Made by a program: the position numbers and the translations under genes | Shown: positions 46,981 through 61,700 of the stretch, piece by piece | How positions within the stretch are numbered: the stretch's first letter is position 1 | Layout of the letters: every line of letters starts with the position of its first letter | From: Clusia tigrina | Lineage: Eukaryota > Arthropoda > Insecta > Diptera > Clusiidae | DNA: 64,000 nt | Direction: 5' to 3' | NCBI GenBank assembly: GCA_920105625.2 | Contig: OV050031.1 | Span: forward strand, 81,663,995 to 81,727,994 | The notes under the pieces: model-generated | What the model was told of the DNA's origin: nothing | The model's input: only the letters and a program-made list of their open reading frames with translations | Databases searched by the model: none

Positions 46981-49900
46981 CTGAGACGCCGACTGAGGCA
47001 GGTAGGAGTAGATATAGGCATAGAGAAGTCAGCACAACCCCCAATCGACAGCGGCGGCGACTGAGACGCCTACAGAAACGCTGACAGAGGCTGTGATGCC
47101 GAGTGAGGCGGATAGGGGTAGATATAAGGATAGAGAAGGCAGCAGAACCCTCAATCGACAGCGGCAACGACAGAGACGCCTACTGAGACTTTGACAGAGG
47201 CTGCGACGCCGACTGAAACGCCGATTGACACGCCAAATGAGGCAGATAGGTGTATATATAGGCATAGAGAAGGCAGCAGACCCCCCAATCGACAGCGGCA
47301 GCGACTGACACGCCTACAGAGACACTGACAGAAGCTGCGACGCTGACTGAGACGCCGACTAAGGCAGAAAGGGGTAGATAAGGGCATAGAGAAGGCAGCA
47401 GACCCCCCAATCGACTGCAGCAGCGACTGAGACGCCTACAGAGACGCTGACAGAGGTTGAGACGCCGAGTGAGGCAGATAGGGGTAGATATAGGCACAGA
47501 GAAGGCAGCAGACCGCCCAATCGTCAGCGGCAACGACTAAGACGCCCACAGAGACGCTGACATTGGCTGCGACGCCGCCTGAGACGCCCACTGAGGCAGT
47601 CAGGGGTAGATACTGGCACAGAGAAGGCAGCAGAGCCACCAATCGACAGCGGCAGCGCCTGAATCGCCTCTAGAGACGCTGACAGATGCGGCGACGCAGA
47701 CTGAGACGCCGAGTGAGGCAGATAGGGGTATATATAGGTATACAGAAGGCAGAACACCCCCCAAACGACAGCGGCAACGACTGAGAAGCCTACAGAGATT
47801 CTGACAGAGGCTGGGGCGCCGACTGAGACGCCGACTGAGGCAGATAGGGGTAGATATACACATAGAGAATTCAGCAGACCCCCCAATCGACAGCGGCAGC
47901 GGGTGAGACGTCTACAGAAACGCTGACAGAGGCTGCGACGCCGCCTGAGGCAGATAGGGGTAGATATATGAATAGAGAAGTTAGCAGACCCCCCAATCGA
48001 CAGCGGCATCGACTGAGACGCTTACAGAGACACTGACAGAGACTGCGACGCCGACTGAGACGCCGACTGATGCAGATAGGGGTATATATAGGCATAGAGA
48101 AGCCAGCAGACCCCCAATCGACAGCGGCAGCGACTGAGACGTCTACAGAGACGCCGACTGAGACGCCGACTGAGGCAGATAGGGGTAGATATAGGCATAA
48201 AGAAGGCAGCTGACCTCCCAATCGACTGCAGCAGCGACTGAGACGTCACAGAAACGCTGACAGGGGTTGCGACGCCGACTGAGGTAGATAGGGGTAGATA
48301 TAGGCATAGAGAAGTCAGCACACACCCCAATCGACAGCGGCAGCGACTGAGACGCCCACAGAGACGCTGACAGAGGCTGCGACGCCGACTGAGACGCCGA
48401 CTGAGGCAGATAGGGGTAGATATAGGCATAGAGAAGACAGCATACCCACCAATCGACAGCGGCAGCGACTGAGACGCCTACAGAAACGCTGACAGAGGCT
48501 GCGACGCCGACTGAGACGCCGACTGAGGCAGATAGGGGTATATATAGGTATAGAGAAGGCAGCAGACCCCCCCCAATCGGCAGCGGCAGCGATTGAGACG
48601 CCCACAGAGACGCTAACAGAGGCTGCGACGCCGACTGATTCAGATAGGGGTAGATATAGGCATAGAGAAGGCAGCAGACCCCCCAATCGACTGCAGCAGT
48701 GACTGAGACGTCTACAGAAACGCTGACAGGGGCTGCGACGTCGACTGAGGCAGATAGGGGTATATATAGGCATAGAGAAAGCAGCACACCAACCCCATTC
48801 TACAGCCGCAGCGACTGAGACGCCTACAGAGACGCTGACAGAGGTTGAGGCGCCGACTGAGGCAGATAGGTGTAGTTATAGGCACAGAGAAGGCAGCAGA
48901 CCGCCCAATCGACAGCGGCAGCGACTGACACGCCTACAGAGACACTGACAGAAGCTGCGACGCTGACTGAGACGCCGACTGAGGCAGAAAGGGGTAGATA
49001 AGGGCATAGAGAAGGCAGCAGACCCCCCCAATCGACAGCGGGAACGACTGAGACGCCTACAGAGACGCTGTCAGAGGTTGTGACGCCGACTGAGACGCCG
49101 ACTGAGGCAGATAGGGGTAGATGTAGGCATAGAGAATTCAGCAGACCTCCCAATCGACAGCGCCAGCGACTGAGACACCCACACAGATGCTGACAGAGGC
49201 TGCAACGCCGACTGAGGCAGATAGGGGTAGATATAGGCATAGAGAAGGCAGCAGACCCCCCAATCGACTGCAGCAGCGACTGAGACGTCTACAGAAATGC
49301 TTACAGGGGCTGCGACGTCGACTGAGGCAGATAGGGGTAGATATAGGCATAGAGAAGGCAGCAGACCAACCCCATTCTACAGCCGCAGCGACTGAGACGC
49401 CTACAGAGACGCTGACAGAGGTTGAGACGCCGACTGAGGCAGATTGGCGTAGATATAGGCACAGAGAAGGCAGCAGATCGCCCAATCGAAAGCGGCAGCG
49501 ACTGACACGCCTACAGAGACGCTGACAGAAACTGCGACGCCGAGTGAGACGGCGACTCGGGCCGATAGGGGTAGATATAGGAATAGAGAAGGCAGCAGAC
49601 CCCCCATTCGACAGCGGCAGCGACTGAGAAGCCTACAGAAACACTGACAGGGGCTGCGACGCCGACTGATGCAGATAGGGGTAGGTATAGGCACAGAGAA
49701 GGCAGCAGACCCCCAATCGACAGCGGCAACTACTGAGACGGAGACTGAGGCAGATAGAGGTAGATATAGGCATAGAGAAGGCAGCAGACCCCCCCAATCG
49801 ACTGCGGCAGCGACTGAGACACCTACAGAGATGCTGAGAGAGGCTGCGGGCCGACTGAGGCAGATAGGGGTAGATATAGGCATAGAGAAGGCAGCAGCCC

Positions 49901-52900
49901 CCCTATCGACTGCGGCAGCGACTGAGACGCCTACTGAGTTTCTGACAGAGGCTACAGCGCTTACTGAGGCAGATAGGGGTAGATATAGGCATAGAGAAGG
50001 CAGCAGACCCCCCAATCAACAGCGGCAGCAACTGAAACACACACAGAGACGTTAACAGAGGCTGCGACGCCGACTGAGACGCCCACTGAGGCAGATAGGG
50101 GTAGATATAGGCATAGAGAAGGCAGCAGACCTCCCAATCGACTGCAGCAGCGACTGGGACATCTACAGAAACGCTGACAGGGGCTGCGACGCCAACTGAG
50201 GCAGATAGGGGTAGACATAGGCATAGAGAAGTCAGCAGACCCCCCAATCGACAGCGGCATCGACTGAGACGCGTACAGAAACGCTGACAGGGGCTGCGAC
50301 GTCGACTGAGGCAGATAGGGGTAGATATAGGCATAAAGAAGGCAGCAGACCAACCCCAATCTACAGCCGCAGCGACTGAGACGCCTACAGAGAAGCTGAC
50401 AGAAGTTGAGACGCCGAGTGAGGCAGATAGGGGTAGATATAGGCACAGAGAAGGCAGCAGACTGCCCAATCGACAGCGGCAACGACTAAGACGCCCACAG
50501 AGACGCTGACATTGGCTGCGACGCCGCCTGAGACGCCCACTGAGGCAGTCAGGGGTAGATACTGGCACAGAGAAGGCAGCAGAGCCACCAATCGACAGCG
50601 GCAGTGCCTGAGACGCCTCTAGATACGCTGACAGATGCGGCGACGCAGACTGAGACGCCGACTGAGGCAGATAGGGGTATATATAGGTATACAGAAGGCA
50701 GAACACCCCCCAATCGACAGCGGCAACGACTGAGACGCCTACAGAGATTCTGACAGAGGCTGGGGCGCCGACTGAGACGCCAACTGAGGCAGTTAGGGGT
50801 AGATATACACATAGAGAATGCAGCAGACCCCCCAATCGACAGCGGCAGCGGGTGAGACGTCTACAGAAACGCTGACAGAGGCTGCGACGCCGCCTGAGGC
50901 AGATAGGGGTAGATATATGCATAGAGAAGTTAGCAGACCCCCCAATAGACAGCGGCAGCAATTGAGACGCCTACAGAAACGCTGACAGAAGCTGCGATGC
51001 CGACCTAAGGCGGATAGGGGTAGATATAGGCATAGAGAAGGCAGCAGACCCCTCAATCTACAGCGGCAACGACAGAGACGCCTACAGAAACTCTGACAGA
51101 GGCTGCGACTCCGACTGAGGCAGATAAGGGTATATATAGGCATAGAGAAGGCAGCAGACCCCCCAATCGACACCGGCAGCGACTGAGACGCCTACAGAGA
51201 CACTGACAGAGGCTGCGACGCCGACTGATGCAGATAGGGGTATATATAAGCATAGAGAAGGCAGCAGACCCCCAATCGACAGCGGCAGCGACTGAGACGC
51301 CTACAGAGACGCTGAAAGAGGCTGCGACGCCGACTGAGGCAGATAGGGGTCGATATAGGCATACAGAATGCAGCAGACCCCTAATCGACAGCGGCAGCGA
51401 CTGAGACGCCTACAGAAACACTGACAGAGGCTGCGACGCCGACTGAGACGCCGACTGAGACGCCGACTGAGACGCCGACTGAGACGCCGACTGATGCAGA
51501 TAGGGGTATATATAGGCATAGAGAAGCCAGCAGACCCCCAATCGACAGCGGCAGCGACTGAGATGTCTACAGAGATGCCGATTGAGACGCCGACTGAGGT
51601 AGATAGGGGTAGAGAAGGCAGCAGACTCTCCCAATCGACAGCGGCAGCGACTGAGACGCAGACTGAGGCAGATAGGCGTAGATGTAGGCATAGAGAAGGC
51701 AGCTGACCTCCCAATCGATTGCAGCAGCGACTGAGACGTCACAGAAACGCTGACAGGGGCTGCGACAATCGACAGCGGCAGCGACTGAGACGCAGACTGA
51801 GGCAGATAGGCGTAGATATAGGCATAGAAAAGGCAGCAGACCCCCCTATCGACTGCGGCAGCGACTGAGACGCCTACAGAGTTGCTGACGGAGGCTGCAG
51901 TGCCGACTGAGGTAGATAGGGGTAGATGTAGGCATAGAGAAGGCAGCATACCCCCCCAATCAACAGCGGCAGCAACTGAAAAACCCATAGAGACGCTAAC
52001 AGAGGCTGCGACGCTGACTGAGACGCCGACTGAGGCAGATAGGGGTAGATATAGGCATAAAGAAATCAGCTGACCTCCCAATCGACTGCAGCAGCGACTG
52101 AGACGTCACAGAAACGCTGACAGGGGCTGCGACGCCAACTGAGGCAGATAGGGGTAGACATAGGCATAGAGAAGTCAGCAGACCCCCCAATCTACAGCGA
52201 CATCGGCTGACACGCCTACAGAAACGCTGACAGAGGCTGCGATGCCCACTGAGGCGGATAGGGGTAGATATAGGCATACAGAAGGCAGCAGACCCCTCAA
52301 TCGACAGCGGCAACGATTGAGACGCCCACAGAGACGCTAACAGAGGCTGCGACGCCGACTGAGACGCCGACTGAGACGCCGACTGATTCAGATAGGGGTA
52401 GATATAGGCATAGAGAAGGCAGCAGACCCCCCAATCGACTGCAGCAGTGACTGAGACGTCTACAGAAACGCTGACAGGGGCTGCGACGTCGACTGAGGCA
52501 GATAGGGGTAGATATTGGCATAGAGAAGGCAGCTGACCCCCCCAATCGACAGCGGCAGCGACTGAGACGCCCACAGAGACACTGACAGAGGCTGCGACAC
52601 CGACTGAGACGCCGACTAAGGCCGATAGGGGTAGATATAGGCATAGAGAAGCCAGCACACCCCCCAATCGACAGCGGCAGCGACTGAGACGCCTACAGAA
52701 ACGCTGACAGAGGCTGCGACGCCGACTGAGACGCCGACTGAGGCAGATAGGGGTATATATAGGTATAGAGAAGGCAGCAGACCCCCCCCCAATCGGCAGC
52801 GGCAGCGATTGAGACGCCCACAGAGACGCTAACAGAGGCTGCGACGCCGACTGATTCAGATAGGGATAGATATAGGCATAGAGAAGGCAGCAGACCCCCC

Positions 52901-55900
52901 AATCGACTGCAGCAGTGACTGAGACGTCTACAGAAACGCTGACAGGGGCTGCGACGTCGACTGAGGCAGATAGGGGTACATATAGGCATAGAGAAGGCAG
53001 CAGACCAACCCCATTCTACAGCCGCAGCGACTGAGACGCCTACAGAGACGCTGACAGATCTTGAGGCGCCGACTGAGGCAGATAGGTGTAGATATAGGCA
53101 CAGAGAAGGCAGCAGACCGCCCAATCGACAGCGGCAGCGACTGACACGCCTACAGAGACACTGACAGAAGCTGCGACGCTGACTGAGACGCCGACTGAGG
53201 CAGAAAGGGGTAGATAAGGGCATAGAGAAGACAGCAGACCCCCCAATCGACAGCGGGAATGACTGAGACGTCTACAGAGACGCTGTCAGAGGTTGCGACG
53301 CCGACTGAGACGCCGACTGAGGCAGATAGGGGTAGATATAAGCATAGAGAAAGCAGCAGACCTCCCAATCGACAGCGCCAGCGACTGAGACGCCCACACA
53401 GATGCTGACAGAGGCTGCAACGCCGACTGAGGCAGTTAGGGGTAGATATAGGCATAGAGAAGGCAGCAGACCCCCCAATCGACTGCAGCAGCGACTGAGA
53501 CGTCTACAGAAATGCTTACAGGGGCTGCGACGTCGACTGAGGCAAATAGGGGTAGATATAGGCATAGAGAAGGAAGCAGACCTCCCCAATCGACAGCGGC
53601 AGCGACAGAGACGTCTACAGAGACGCCGATTGAGACGCCGACTGAAGTAGATAGGGGTAGATAAAGGCATAAAAAAGGCAGCAGACCCCCCAATCGACAG
53701 CGGCAGCGACTGAGACGTCTACAGAAACGCTGACAGAGGCTGCAACGCTGACTGAGGCAGATAGGGGTAGATATAGGCACAGAGAAGGCAGCAGACCGCC
53801 CAATCGTCAGCGGCAACGACTAAGACGCCCACAGAGACGCTGACATTGGCTGCGACGCCGCCTGAGACGCCCACTGAGGCAGTCAGGGGTAGATACTGGC
53901 ACAGAGAAGGCAGCAGACCCCTCCATCTACAGCGGCAACGACAGAGACGCCTACAGAAACTCTGACAGAGGCTGCGACTCCGACTGAGGCAGATAAGGGT
54001 ATATATAGGCATAGAGAAGGCAGCAGACCCCCCAATCGACACCGGCAGTGAGTGAGACGCCTACAGAGACACTGACAGAGGCTGCGACGCCGACTGATGC
54101 AGATAGGGGTATATATAAGCATAGAGAAGGCAGCAGACCCCCAATCGACAGCGGCAGCGACTGAGACGCCTACAGAGACGCTGAAAGAGGCTGCGACGCC
54201 GACTGAGGCAGATAGGGTTCGATATAGGCATACAGAATACAGCAGACCCCTAATCGACAGCGGCAGCGACTGAGACGCTTACAGAGACACTGACAGAGAC
54301 TGCGACGCCGACTGAGACGCCGACTGATGCAGATAGGGGTATATATAGGCATAGAGAAGCCAGCAGACCCCTAATCGACAGCGGCAGCGACTGAGACGTC
54401 TACAGAGACGCCGATTGAGACGCCGACTGAGGTAGATAGGGGTAGAGAAGGCAGCAGACTCTCCCAATCGACAGCGGCAGTGACTGAGACGCAGACTGAG
54501 GCAGATAGGCGTAGATGTAGGCATAGAGAAGGCAGCTGACCTCCCAATCGACTGCAGCAGCGACTGAGACGTCACAGAAACGCTGACAGGGGCTGCGACA
54601 ATCGACAGCGGCAGCGACTGAGACGCAGACTGAGGCAGATAGGCGTAGATATAGGCATAGAGAAGGCAGCAGACCCCCCTATCGACTGCGGCAGCGACTG
54701 AGACGCCTACAGAGTTGCTGACGGAGGCTGCAGTACCGACTGAGCTAGATAGGGATAGATGTAGGCTTAGAGAAGGCAGCAGACCCCCCAATCAATAGCG
54801 GGAGCAACTGAGAAACCCATAGAGACGCTAACAGAGGCTGCGACGCCGACTGAGACGCCGACTGAGGCAGATAGGGGTAGATATAGGCATAAAGAAGGCA
54901 GCTGACCTCCCAATCGACTGCAGCAGCTACTGAGACGTCACAGAAACGCTGACAGGGGCTGCGACGCCAACTGAGGCAGATAGGGGTAGACATAGGCATA
55001 GAGAAGTCAGCAGACCCCCCAATCGACAGCGGCATCGACTGAGACGCCTACAGAAACGCTGACAGAGGCTGCGATGCCCACTGAGGCGGATAGGGGTAGA
55101 TATAGGCATACAGAAGGCAGCAGACCCCTCAATCGGCAGCGGCAACGATTGAGACGCCCACAGAGTCGCTAACAGAGGCTGCGACGCCGACTGAGACGCC
55201 GACTGATTCAGATAGGGGTAGATATAGGCATAGAGAAGGCAGCAGACCCCCCAATCGACTGCAGCAGTGACTGAGACGTCTACAGACCCGCTGACAGGGG
55301 CTGCGACGTCGACTGAGGCAGATAGGGGTAGATATTGGCATAGAGAAGGCAGCTGACCCTCCCAATCGACAGCGGCACCGACTGAGACGCCCACAGAGAC
55401 ACTGACAGAGGCTGCGACACCGACTGAGACGCCGACTGAGACGCCGACTGAGGCAGATAGGGGTATATATAGGTATAGAGAAGGCAGCAGACCCCCCCCA
55501 ATCGGCAGCGGCAGCGACTGAGACGCCTACAGAAACGCTGACAGAGGCTGCGACGCCGACTGAGACGCCGACTGAGACGCCGACTGAGGCAGATAGGGGT
55601 ATATATAGGTATAGAGAAGGCAGCAGACCCCCCCCAATCGGCAGCGGCAGCGATTGAGACGCCCACAGAGACGCTAACAGAGGCTGCGACGCCGACTGAT
55701 TCAGATAGGGGTAGATATAGGCATAGAGAAGGCAGCAGACCCCCCAATCGACTGCAGCAGTGACTGAGACGTCTACAGAAACGCTGACAGGGGCTGCGAC
55801 GTCGACTGAGGCAGATAGGGGTATATATAGGCATAGAGAAGGCAGCAGACCAACCCCATTCTACAGCCGCAGCGACTGAGACGACTACAGAGACGCTGAC

Positions 55901-58710
55901 AGAGGTTGAGGCGCCGACTGAGGCAGATAGGTGTAGATATAGGCACAGAGAAGGCAGCAGACCGCCCAATCGACAGCGGCAGCGACTGACACGCCTACAG
56001 AGACACTGACAGAAGCTGCGACGCTGACTGAGATGCCGACTGAGGCAGAAAGGGGTAGATAAGAGCATAGAGAAGGCAGCAGACCCCCCAATCGACAGCG
56101 GGAACGACTGAGACGCCTACAGAGACGCTGTCAGAGGTTGCGATGCCGACTGAGGCAGATAGGTGTAGATATAGGCATAGAGAATTCAGCAGACCTCCCA
56201 ATCGACAGCGCCAGCGACTGAGACACCCACACAGATGCTGACAGAGGCTGCAACGCCGACTGCGGCAGATAGGGGTAGATATAGGCATAGAGAAGGCAGC
56301 AGACCCCCCAATCGACTGCAGCAGCGACTGAGACGTCTACAGAAATGCTTACAGGGGCTGCGACGTCGACAGAGGCAGATAGGGGTAGATATAGGCATAG
56401 AGAAGGCAGCAGACCAACCCCATTCTACAGCCGCAGCGACTGAGACGCCTACTGAGACGCTGACAGAGGTTGAGACGCCGACTGAGGCAGATTGGCGTAG
56501 ATATAGGCACAGAGAAGGCAGCAGATCGCCCAATCGAAAGCGGCAGCGACTGACACGCCTACAGAGACGCTGACAGAAACTGCGACGCCGAGTGAGACGG
56601 CGACTCAGGCCGATAGGGGTAGATATAGGAATAGAGAAGGCAGCAGACCCCCCAATCGACAGCGGCAGCGACTGAGAAGCCTACAGAAACACTGACAGGG
56701 GCTGCGACGCCGACTGATGCAGATAGGGGTAGGTATAGGCACAGAGAAGGCAGCAGACCCCCCAATCGACAGCGGCAACTACTGAGACGCAGACTAAGGC
56801 AGATAGAGGTAGATATAGGCATAGAGAAAGCAGCAGACCCCCCAATCGACTGCGGCAGCGACTGAGACACCTACAGAGATGCTGAGAGAGGCTGCGGGCC
56901 GACTGAGGCAGATAGGGGTAGATATAGGCATAGAGAAGGCAGCAGACCTCCCTATCGACTGCGGCAGCGACTGAGACGCCTACTGAGTTTCTGACAGGGG
57001 CTACAGCGCTTACTGAGGCAGATAGGGGTAGATATAGGCATAGAGAAGGCAGCAGACCCCCCAATCAACAGCGGCAGCAACTGAAACACACACAGAGACG
57101 CTAACAGAGGCTGCGACGCCGACTGAGACGCCCACTGAGGCAGATAGGGGTAGATATAGGCATAGAGAAGGCAGCAGACCTCCCAATCGACTGCAGCAGC
57201 GACTGGGACATCTACAGAAACGCTGACAGGGGCTGCGACGCCAACTGAGGCAGATAGGGGTAGACATAGGCATAGAGACGTCAGCAGACCCCCCAATCGA
57301 CAGCGGCATCGACTGAGACGCGTACAGAAACGCTGACAGGGGCTGCGACGTCGACTGAAGCAGATAGGGGTAGATATAGCCATAGAGAAGGCAGCAGACC
57401 AACCCCAATCTACAGCCGCAGCGACTGAGACGCCTACAGAGACGCTGACAGAAGACGCCGAGTGAGGCAGATAGGGGTAGATATAGGCACAGAGAAGGCA
57501 GCAGACTGCCCAATCGACAGCGGCAAAGATTAAGACGCCCACAGAGACGCTGACATTGGCTGCGACGCCGCCTGAGACGCCCACTGAGGCAGTCAGGGGT
57601 AGATACTGGCACAGAGAAGGCAGCAGAGCCACCAATCGGCAGCGGAAGTGCCTGAGACGCCTCTAGATACGCTGACAGATGCGGCGATGCAGACTGAGAC
57701 GCCGACTGAGGCAGATAGGGGTATATATAGGTATACAGAAGGCAGAACACCCCCCAAACGACAGCGGCAACGACTGAGAAGCCTACTGAAGATTCTGAAA
57801 GAGGCTGGGGCGCCGACTGAGACGCCAACTGAGGCAGTTAGGGGTAGATATACACATAGAGAATGCAGCAGACCCCCCAATCGACAGCGGCAGCGGGTGA
57901 GACGTCTACAGAAACGCTGACAGAGGCTGCGACGCCGCCTGAGGCAGATAGGGGTAGATATATGCATAGAGAAGTTAGCAGACCCCCCAATAGACAGCGG
58001 CAGCAATTGAGACGCCTACAGAAACGCTGACAGAAGCTGCGATGCCGACCTAAGGCGGATAGGGGTAGATATAGGCATAGAGAAGGCAGCAGACCCCCCA
58101 ATCGACACCGGCAGCGACTGAGACGCCTACAGAGACACTGACAGAGGCTGCGACGCCGACTGATGCAGATAGGGGTATATATAAGCATAGAGAAGGCAGC
58201 AGACCCCCAATCGACAGCGGCAGCGACTGAGACGACTACAGAGACGCTGAAAGAGGCTGCGACGCCGACTGAGGCAGATAGGGGTCGATATAGGCATACA
58301 GAATGCAGCAGACCCCTAATCGACAGCGGCAGCGACTGAGACGCCTACAGAGACACTGACAGAGGCTGCGACGCCGACTGAGACGCCGACTGATACGCCG
58401 ACTGAGACGCCGACTGATGCAGGTAGGGGTATATATAGGCATAGAGAAGCCAGCAGACCCCCAATCGACAGCGGCAGCGACTGAGATGTCTACAGAGACG
58501 CCGATTGAGACGCCGACTGAGGTAGATAGGGGTAGAGAAGGCAGCAGACTCTCCCAATCGACAGCGCCAGCGACTGAGACGCCTACAGAGACGCTGACAG
58601 AGGCTGCGACGCCGACTGAGGCAGATAGGTGTAGATATAGGCACAGAGAAGGCAGCAGACCGCCCAATCGACAGCGGCAGCGACTGACACGCCTACAGAG
58701 ACACTGACAG
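46981..58710 (+). repeat. Satellite higher-order block, copy 2 of the 11.5-kb tandem pair
   Basis: Follows copy 1 directly. The offset to copy 1 is 11480 bp at the left, then 11370, 11359-11360, 11509, 11855 and finally 11745 bp toward the right. The first step is the loss of one 110-bp monomer (present at about 36.79-36.90 kb, absent near 48.26 kb). The 12-bp step is one fewer ACTGAGACGCCG subrepeat (four at 51442-51489 against five at 40071-40130). The remaining changes are larger insertions and one further 110-bp loss. Confidence 0.85.
51442..51489 (+). repeat. Local expansion of the 12-bp subrepeat (four perfect copies)
   Basis: Four perfect ACTGAGACGCCG copies at the position equivalent to 40071-40130 in the other higher-order copy. 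The one-unit difference accounts for the 12-bp offset step there. Confidence 0.95.
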
Positions 58711-61700
58711 AGGCTGCGACACCGACTGAGACGCCGACTGAGGCAGATAGGGGTAGATATAGGCATAGAGAAGGCAGCAGACACCTCAATCGACAGCGCC
58801 AGCGACTGAGACGCCTACAGAGACGCTGACAGAGGCTGCGACGCCGACTGAGGTAGATAGGGGTAGATATAGGCATAGAGAAGTCAGCACACACCCCAAT
58901 CGACAGCGGCAGCGACTGAGACGCCCACAGAGACGCTGACAGAGGCTGCGACGCCGACTGAGACGCCGACTGAGGCAGATAGGGGTAGATATAGGCATAG
59001 AGAAGACAGCACACCCCCCAATCGACAGCGGCAGCGACTGAGACGCCTACAGAAACGCTGACAGAGGCTGCGACGCCGACTGAGACGCCGACTGAGGCAG
59101 ATAGGGGTATATATAGGTAAAGAGAAATCAGCAGACCCCCCCCAATCGGCAGCGGCAGCGATTGAGACGCCCACAGAGACGCTAACAGAGGCTGCGACGC
59201 CGACTGATTCAGATAGGGGTAGATATAGGCATAGAGAAGGCAGCAGACCCCCCAATCGACTGCAGCAATGACTGAGACGTCTACAGAAACGCTGACAGAG
59301 GCTGCGACGTCGACTGAGGCAGATAGGGGTATATATAGGCATAGAGAAGGCAGCAGACCAACCCCATTCTACAGCCGCAGCGACTGAGACGCCTACAGAG
59401 ACGCTGACAGAGGTTGAGGCGCCGACTGAGGCAGATAGGTGTAGATATAGGCACAGAGAAGGCAGCAGACCGCCCAATCGACAGCGGCAGCGACTGACAC
59501 GCCTACAGAGACACTGACAGAAGCTGCGACGCTGACTGAGACGCCGACTGAGGCAGAAAGGGGTAGATAAGAGCATAGAGAAGGCAGCAGACCCCCCAAT
59601 CGACAGCGGGAACGACTGAGACGCCTACAGAGACGCTGACAGAGGTTGCGACGCCGACTGAGACGCCGACTGAGGCAGATAGGGGTAGATATAGGCATAG
59701 AGAATTCAGCAGACCTCCCAATCGACAGCGCCAGCGACTGAGACACCCACACAGATGCTGACAGAGGCTGCAACGCCGACTGAGGCAGATAGGGGTAGAT
59801 ATAGGCATAGAGAAGGCAGCAGACCCCCCAATCGACTGCAGCAGCGACTGAGACGTCTACAGAAATGCTTACAGGGGCTGCGACGTCGACTGAGGCAGAT
59901 AGGGGTAGACATAGGCATAGAGACGTCAGCAGACCCCCCAATCGACAGCGGCATCGACTGAGACGCGTACAGAGACGCTGACAGAAGTTGAGACGCCGAG
60001 TGAGGCAGATAGGGGTAGATATAGGCACAGAGAAGGCAGCAGACTGCCCAATCGACAGCGGCAACGATTAAGACGCCCACAGAGACGCTGACATTGGCTG
60101 CGACGCCGCCTGAGACGCCCACTGAGGCAGTCAGGGGTAGATACTGGCACAGAGAAGGCAGCAGAGCCACCAATCGACAGCGGCAGTGCTTGAGACGCCT
60201 CTAGATACGCTGACAGATGCGGCGACGCAGACTGAGACGCCGACTGAGGCAGATAGGGGTATATATAGGTATACAGAAGGCAGAACACCCCCCAAACGAC
60301 AGCGGCAACGACTGAGAAGCCTACAGAGATTCTGACAGAGGCTGGGGCGCCGACTGAGACGCCAACTGGGGCAGTTAGGGGTAGATATACACATAGAGAA
60401 TGCAGCAGACCCCCCAATCGACAGCGGCAGCGGGTGAGACGTCTACAGAAACGCTGACAGAGGCTGCGACGCCGCGTGAGGCAGATAGGGGTAGATATAT
60501 GCATAGAGAAGTTAGCAGACCCCCCCCAATAGACAGCGGCAGCAATTGAGACGCCTACAGAAACGCTGACAGAAGCTGCGATGCCGACCTAAGGCGGATA
60601 GGGGTAGATATAGGCATAGAGAAGGCAGCAGACCCCTCAATCTACAGCGGCAACGACAGAGACGCCTACAGAAACTCTGACAGAGGCTGCGACTCCGACT
60701 GAGGCAGATAAGGGTATATATAGGCATAGAGAAGGCAGCAGACCCCCCAATCGACACCGGCAGCGACTGAGACGCCTACAGAGACACTGACAGAGGCTGC
60801 GACGCCGACTGATGCAGATAGGAGTATATATACAAGCATAGAGAAGGCAGCACACCCCCAATCGACAGCGGCAGCGACTGAGACGCCTACAGAGACGCTG
60901 AAAGAGGCTGCGACGCCGACTGAGGCAGATAGGGGTCGATATAGGCATACAGAATGCAGCAGACCCCTAATCGACAGCGGCAGCGACTAAGACGCCTACA
61001 GAGACACGGACAGAGGCTGCGACGCCGACTGGGACGCCGACTGATACGCCGACTGAGACGCCGACTGATGCAGATAGGGGTATATATAGGCATAGAGAAG
61101 CCAGCAGACCCCCAATCGACAGCGGCAGCGACTGAGATGTCTACAGAGACGCCGATTGAGACGCCGACTGAGGTAGATAGGGGTAGAGAAGGCAGCAGAC
61201 TCTCCCAATCGACAGCGGCAGTGACTGAGGCGCAGACTGAGGCAGATAGGCGTAGATGTAGGCATAGAGAAGGCAGCTGACCTCCCAATCGACTGCAGCA
61301 GCGACTGAGACGTCACAGAAACGCTGACAGGGGCTGCGACAATCGACAGCGGCAGCGACTGAGACGCAGACTGAGGCAGATAGGCGTAGATATAGGCATA
61401 GAAAAGGCAGCAGACCCCCCTATCGACTGCGGCAGCGACTGAGACGTCACAGAAACGCTGACAGGGGCTGCGACGCCAACTGAGGCAGATAGGGGTAGAC
61501 ATAGGCATAGAGAAGTCAGCAGACCCCCAATCGACAGCGACATCGACTGACACGCCTACAGAAACGCTGACAGAGGCTGCGATGCCCACTGAGGCGGATA
61601 GGGGTAGATATAGGCATACAGAAGGCAGCAGACCCCTCAATCGACAGCGGCAACGATTGAGACGCCCACAGAGACGCTAACAGAGGCTGAGACGCCGACT

